DNA from: Psococerastis gibbosa
Lineage: Eukaryota > Arthropoda > Insecta > Psocodea > Psocidae
NCBI GenBank assembly: GCA_963971405.1
Contig: OZ020488.1
Location: 26,803,089-26,867,088 of the forward strand
DNA: 64,000 bases
Direction of reading: 5' to 3'
In this document: positions 60,601 through 64,000 of the stretch, piece by piece
How positions within the stretch are numbered: the first letter of the stretch is position 1
How the letters are laid out: every line of letters starts with the position of its first letter
Notes under the pieces: model-generated
Told to the model about the DNA's origin: nothing
Databases searched by the model: none
Seen by the model: the letters and a program-made list of their open reading frames with translations, nothing else
Made by a program: the position numbers and the translations under genes

Positions 60601-62702
60601 TTACCAGCTCTGTACATAAAAATAATAATAACAAATTTAACAATACCACTGTGCTGGGTATTCGTTGATGGAGGTACCGTCCTGTATTCTTGCCGATTCT
60701 TCCCAGGCGTTGGTGGGACATGGCCTAAGAAGAACGATTCATTAAGGCGCGATTCGCCGATGACTTTTTCATAGCAGGAACAAGGCTAGTAGTAGATTAC
60801 TTATTTATTTCTGAAGCTGGCGTGAAGCCGACCACGCCAAAGTACATAGTTTTCCCCCTAGACACGCTGCCTAATAGAAATGAAGTAGACTCTAAGGTTT
60901 TGCACGTCACTCACGTGAATGAGTAGGTAGGTAGGCAGGTACTCTAAGGTTTTGCACGTTACTCACGTGCACAAAACCTTAGAGTCTACTTCAGCAACAA
61001 GAAGCCCTATTCATAATATGAAAAAGACGTCAGCAAATCCGACTGCACCGTGTGTACCGGGACTTATTTGTATTGGACATTTTTTTTTTTTTTTTTTTTT
61101 TAAATGTAAGGTTACTACTCACTTGTTGATTTGTTTCAGAATGGGTACAGGCGTGGGCCTTGGAGTCGATGTGGTGTAGCCATTGAACGCAGACCTGGAG
61201 GGGCCCTGCTGGGGGCGGGGCGCGGTCCTCTGAGGGGCGAGGGTGTCCTGGTAGTCGTAGTCGGCAAAGTTCTGCGCCGACGTGCAGGCTAGCAGCAAAC
61301 TCACTCCGAGCTGCCAATAACAAGGCGCAGAGTTGTAAAATGTAAATTTGTAATTACTGTGAATGAGTCTTATAGCATATTAATTTTGAATAACTTATGT
61401 ACTGAAGAAATGAACCTAATCACGAACGATAGGCGAATCTGAAGGGTAAGCAGTAGTTAGCTAGTTGAACAAACTCAGTCTTACATCCGTGTATATATTG
61501 TATAGTAATGCACTTAGATAGAATTAAAATGGGTAGTTGACTAGTTGTGAAGAAATGGATGTTACAAGCTTTGACTAGGTGCAGAAGAATATAAACTTCA
61601 TAGCTTAATATTACCCATTGAAAAGTTTTTTGAAAGTCACCGTAAGAAAGAAATGAAAGGAGACGTGAAGACATCAAAAAGCTTGCAAGTACAAGTAAGG
61701 AAAGCGCGTAATTCGATAGGTACCTAGCTAGACGTTTCTAAGGACAGTCTGCTTTAGGCCCAATTATCACCGTCCCAATACATAAACCAACAATGCAATA
61801 TAGCTCAATGTTGCTTCGGCCCATAATATTTCAAAATTATCCGTCCAAATACAATACATTCACTATTGACTGCTCGTATTACCGAAGTTTGAAGTTTCTA
61901 CCGTCAAGCGTAACAAATTGCCAGGTGCGTATCGTTACATTATGTACCCACAGTAGGTACTATAAAAAGCTACAGCTTATGCCATAATGAAAATTAAATA
62001 CTGAAGGTAGGCTATGGAGTAAATACCTATACCCAATTGTATAGACCATAGTATAAGCTTCAGAGGGCAGTTGTGTCCATCCAAGGAAGATATGGCCTTA
62101 AGGGAAAACTAAATGGAAGATCTAAATGCTGAGTTTAATCCGTAAGTTTTGGTAGCCGGCAGGTGATCAAATTGTTTTTTAAATGCTTCGCTCTAACTTT
62201 CCTTTAGGGTATCATCCACATTCTACTTGACAAGGCTCTTCCCCCTCCAAAATGTAAGCACTCTAAGCCACTGAAGATATAATTTAGTTAGAACGAATGA
62301 GATTACCGCTATTTCCTAATCTCAACCCCCCCCCCCCCCCCAAATGTTTTCCTGAGTGTGGTGCCTGTTTGGTATTACATATAGGCATACAAAGTCAAAA
62401 CGAAAACAAAAATGAAACAATTAGAGGTACATTCAGACCTACAAGTGCCAGCCTATTATATAGTATTGTACAGTACGAAAATCAGCTATTTCTATTTTCT
62501 AGAGTCAGCACTTCAGCGGCTCATTAAGTAATTAATTGTTACAATTGTCTAGTATTCCTAGGATACAATTAAATTGTAACTAACCTTACATGATTATAGA
62601 GATCAATTAGTTTATTGCAGACTATATCTGATCTCTAAGCTAACTTTGGATATCAGGTTTACAGCAACTTACCAAACGCGTGAGTGTCATGGCGAGTGTC
62701 AT
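51090..62702 (-). CDS. RR-domain cuticle protein, four exons (gene D)
   Basis: Predicted secreted chitin-binding cuticle protein of 325 residues. Exons 62702-62673, 61310-61123, 52290-52066 and 51624-51090 join with perfect phase (0, 2, 2). The signal peptide is MTLAMTLTRL plus LGVSLLLACTSA. Residues about 66-72 read PILKQIN; the RR domain spans about 74-134 with HNDDGSYTYGYEAADGSF, MGKYGYVDDTGELRTVEYGA and YGFQPSG. A Cys-containing linker (TTCGPTSANCEYED) and a Gln/Pro/Arg-rich then His/Gln-rich tail follow. From memory, the ILKQIN plus RR signature resembles a conserved arthropod group that includes Drosophila Cpr97E proteins; this is not checked, so no symbol is given. Intron 2 is about 8.8 kb. 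Domain and exon structure are well supported. Confidence 0.9.
51766..51856. mobile_element. Short element with ACCCTGTCAG ends, copy 1
   Basis: ACCCTGTCAG and CTGACAGGGT terminal repeats around a G-rich core; in gene D intron 3, 142 bp upstream of exon 4. An inverted homologue lies at 58380-58491; similarity also extends outside (CAGCATTTCTGCTT). Confidence 0.6.
52066..52290 (-). CDS. Gene D exon 3 (complete RR domain)
   Basis: Acceptor TTGTTTTAG, donor GTAAGT. It carries the whole chitin-binding RR domain on one exon and ends GG, completed by A of exon 4 to give Gly. Clear match to Chitin_bind_4. Confidence 0.93.
52840..53000 (+). pseudogene. Possible LINE-type retrotransposon C-terminal remnant
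   Basis: A plus-strand frame ending GVRDWHRRALNWADWRDVLVF resembles the Trp/Arg-rich C-termini of some non-LTR retrotransposon polyproteins. Too short to classify; GC-rich compared with the flanks. Confidence 0.25.
53602..53660 (+). repeat. Short interspersed repeat, copy 2
   Basis: ACATTCATGAAATTGTTTG and TATGCAAATAATCTTTTT, matching 13975-14028. Confidence 0.45.
54292..54982. mobile_element. Possible DNA transposon derivative with GGTGTTCCA ends
   Basis: TACAGGGTGTTCCAAACC at the left and the inverse of TGTAGGTGTTCCAGTAAACC at the right give imperfect terminal inverted repeats of about 18 bp. No transposase ORF inside. Confidence 0.4.
55388..55580. repeat. G/C-tract element in gene D intron 2
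   Basis: TGCCGTAGCCAAGG plus a G run on the left, a C run plus CTGGCTACGACCTTG on the right, forming inverted ends; an inner C tract follows GGGGGTAAAC. Confidence 0.55.
55662..55681 (+). repeat. (TTAGA)n microsatellite
   Basis: Four tandem units. Confidence 0.6.
55808..55900 (+). repeat. Interspersed repeat, copy 2
   Basis: Related to 3236-3330 over TGTTGCTGACC, CAACATCCC, AGCAGTGGTCA and a downstream GAT-rich stretch. Confidence 0.4.
58380..58491. mobile_element. Short element with ACCCTGTCAG ends, copy 2
   Basis: Same ends and core as 51766-51856 in opposite orientation; in gene D intron 2. Contains an 11-C tract. Confidence 0.6.
58575..58650 (+). repeat. Interspersed repeat (GGTCCCAC...TCGGTAA), copy 3
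   Basis: GGGTCCCACCATCGCTCGAA, GTCGGTAAAGAATATTTG, matching the two other copies. Confidence 0.45.
59815..60030 (+). repeat. Interspersed repeat, copy 2
   Basis: Same block order as 48190-48420 (TTTTTTATGGACGTAGGCCT, CGACCCCAT, GACATTATTTGTATTGTTTC, ACCATTGACATTG). Confidence 0.5.
60881..60994. repeat. Duplicated and inverted E-box-containing repeat
   Basis: ACTCTAAGGTTTTGCACGT occurs twice directly (from 60889 and from 60941), and its inverse follows as GTGCACAAAACCTTAGAGT, each beside a CACGTG site. Located 130 bp beyond gene D exon 2. Confidence 0.6.
61079..61101 (+). repeat. Poly-T tract near gene D exon 2
   Basis: About 23 T, starting 22 bp 3' of the exon 2 donor on the gene's strand (poly-A there). 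Confidence 0.8.
61123..61310 (-). CDS. Gene D exon 2
   Basis: Acceptor TTATTGGCAG, donor GTGAGT. It encodes the signal-peptide core LGVSLLLACTSAQ, a Tyr/Asp then Pro/Gln/Arg-rich spacer, and PVPILKQIN. It ends with AA, completed by G of exon 3 to give Lys. Confidence 0.88.
62673..62702 (-). CDS. Gene D exon 1
   Basis: Ten codons, MTLAMTLTRL, then GTAAGT on the minus strand. The first nine bases (ATG ACA CTC) are duplicated after GCC, giving two in-frame ATGs. Phase 0 matches exon 2. A weak TATA-like TAATAAAA lies at 62740-62747. Confidence 0.7.
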
Positions 62703-62759
62703 GTGTTTAACTGGAGGCCGGTCCTGGACAATCGAGTAGTTTTATTAGCGACATTGGTA

Positions 62760-64000
62760 CCGATCCTGGAGAATATTACCCTCTCCACTGATAGTAGTTC
62801 ATCTGATCACTCTTAAGCTTCAGTTCAACCCGAATGTACAGCATTATTACTGTAGTTGTATATAATCTATCACAACAATTACAAATGGGGAAAATAGCTG
62901 ATTAGTAACCTTGTTGGCAGCATTCAGCGGGAACTGTACAGATTACAGCAATAACAATGGAAACCGCCTATATCCAGTAACAGCAACAGCAGTACCGGTA
63001 TCAAACCTTCATCTTACGTGTTGAAATGGATTAAATACAAGTACAATAGTCCGCATTACCTAAGTCATCAAACATTGGGATAGTCAACTAAAGGTTCAAG
63101 CAAGAAATGATTTTTCTTCTTCTTCTTCTTCGGCCGGTACTCCCCTGGAATATATGGAATATATTTATAAATTAACAATTATACCCTTATAATATAGATA
63201 ACCTGTGGGCCCCCAAGTTAATCAACTTGTCGGGGGCTCGCACAGTAAACGCTGTAGATGATGCAACATCCAACATGTTTTCTGTTTCACGTCAGTGTTA
63301 GCAAAAAACTTAGTTTTAATTTCAAATCAGTTTCATACCATTTTAAATTGTAAGTTAACGTAAAGAGTAATTATAGTAAAGTAAAATAATTAAAGTAAAA
63401 AGTAAACTAAGTTTTAAAGCGAAGTATTTTAATTCAAAAGCCATTTTTTAATTTTCGTTTTTATTTTTCCTATTTTAGTTAATTTTTTAAGTTGTATGGG
63501 CAATTCATTAAAAATTTTGGAAGTTATATTTAATTACTTTAAATGTATAGAGTTGTTTTAGGTTTAATATTTCAAGGTAATTATATTTATCATCAATGTG
63601 CTGGTTGAAGTTTTTGTTTAGTTTGTTTGACAATATATTCTTAATTATGATAATAATAATAATAATAATTTCATTATTTTTCTGAATTCATACATTTTTT
63701 CCCATAATCAGGGCATCTTCAAGCCTAACAACACGAGGCAACGGGGAGATCTTATAAGGCCAGCGCCACGCACAGCCAAGTGTGAGCGACTGGATCCTAT
63801 ACTACAAGGTTTCGCCTACCTTAGAAAACTCCCGATTGAACTGAGAGCGGCGTGAAATACTTCTAACTTCACTAATTTGCCTAGAAATGATTTTTTACAT
63901 AAAGCTTTCTACACTGTCACTGAGGCACTAGCACGATGACAGAACTACCTGATTTTGACGATATTTTGACGATTTTACTTTATACATTCGTGTACTTGTG
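62760..64000. other. Region upstream of gene D
   Basis: AT-rich with (TTC)n at 63117-63132 and (TAA)n near 63650. A TTATAAGG motif near 63751 is TATA-like, but no gene can be tied to it. Confidence 0.5.

Noticed and set aside
61030..61323. 97-codon minus ORF through gene D exon 2
   Set aside because: It is a different frame from the supported exon, which encodes a signal peptide and ILKQIN and splices in phase to the RR exon.

Overview
This is a repeat-rich, intron-rich animal nuclear window with low GC outside exons. It is almost certainly arthropod: three genes encode secreted proteins with the Rebers-Riddiford chitin-binding domain (Chitin_bind_4), found in exoskeleton cuticle. Long introns, many tRNA-derived SINEs, foldback elements and frequent poly-G/poly-C tracts suggest a crustacean-like genome, but that last step is inference.

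Positions 1-5161 hold only repeats and unassigned DNA. A plus-strand multi-exon gene (5162-14654) encodes a divergent major-facilitator transporter, most like SLC17 (anion/phosphate/sialin/VGLUT) proteins. Eight exons join with compatible splice phases. The exon(s) for about the seventh membrane helix, between 11197 and 11718, could not be resolved.

On the minus strand three cuticle genes lie head to tail: B (17265-20611), C (25948-40058) and D (51090-62702). Each has a tiny first exon with the start codon, a phase-0 intron, then the rest of the signal peptide. B and C carry all remaining coding sequence in one long exon. D splits the same architecture over three further exons. B and C have an identical TATA-box 10-mer about 90-100 bp upstream of the start codon. 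C spans a 12.5-kb first intron and D an 8.8-kb second intron, both packed with mobile elements. After secretion all three proteins should bind chitin through the RR domain, while their Pro/Gln/Tyr- or Gln/His-rich tails probably form disordered, cross-linkable matrix.

The rest is mobile DNA: a tRNA-derived SINE family (four good copies plus fragments), a second SINE with a 13-bp target-site duplication, a TA-flanked foldback family, a short element flanked by CTG/CAG triplets in all three copies, an element with (GACA)n/(TGTC)n tracts, and short elements built around G/C homopolymers. I found no rRNA, functional tRNA, CRISPR array or prokaryotic feature.
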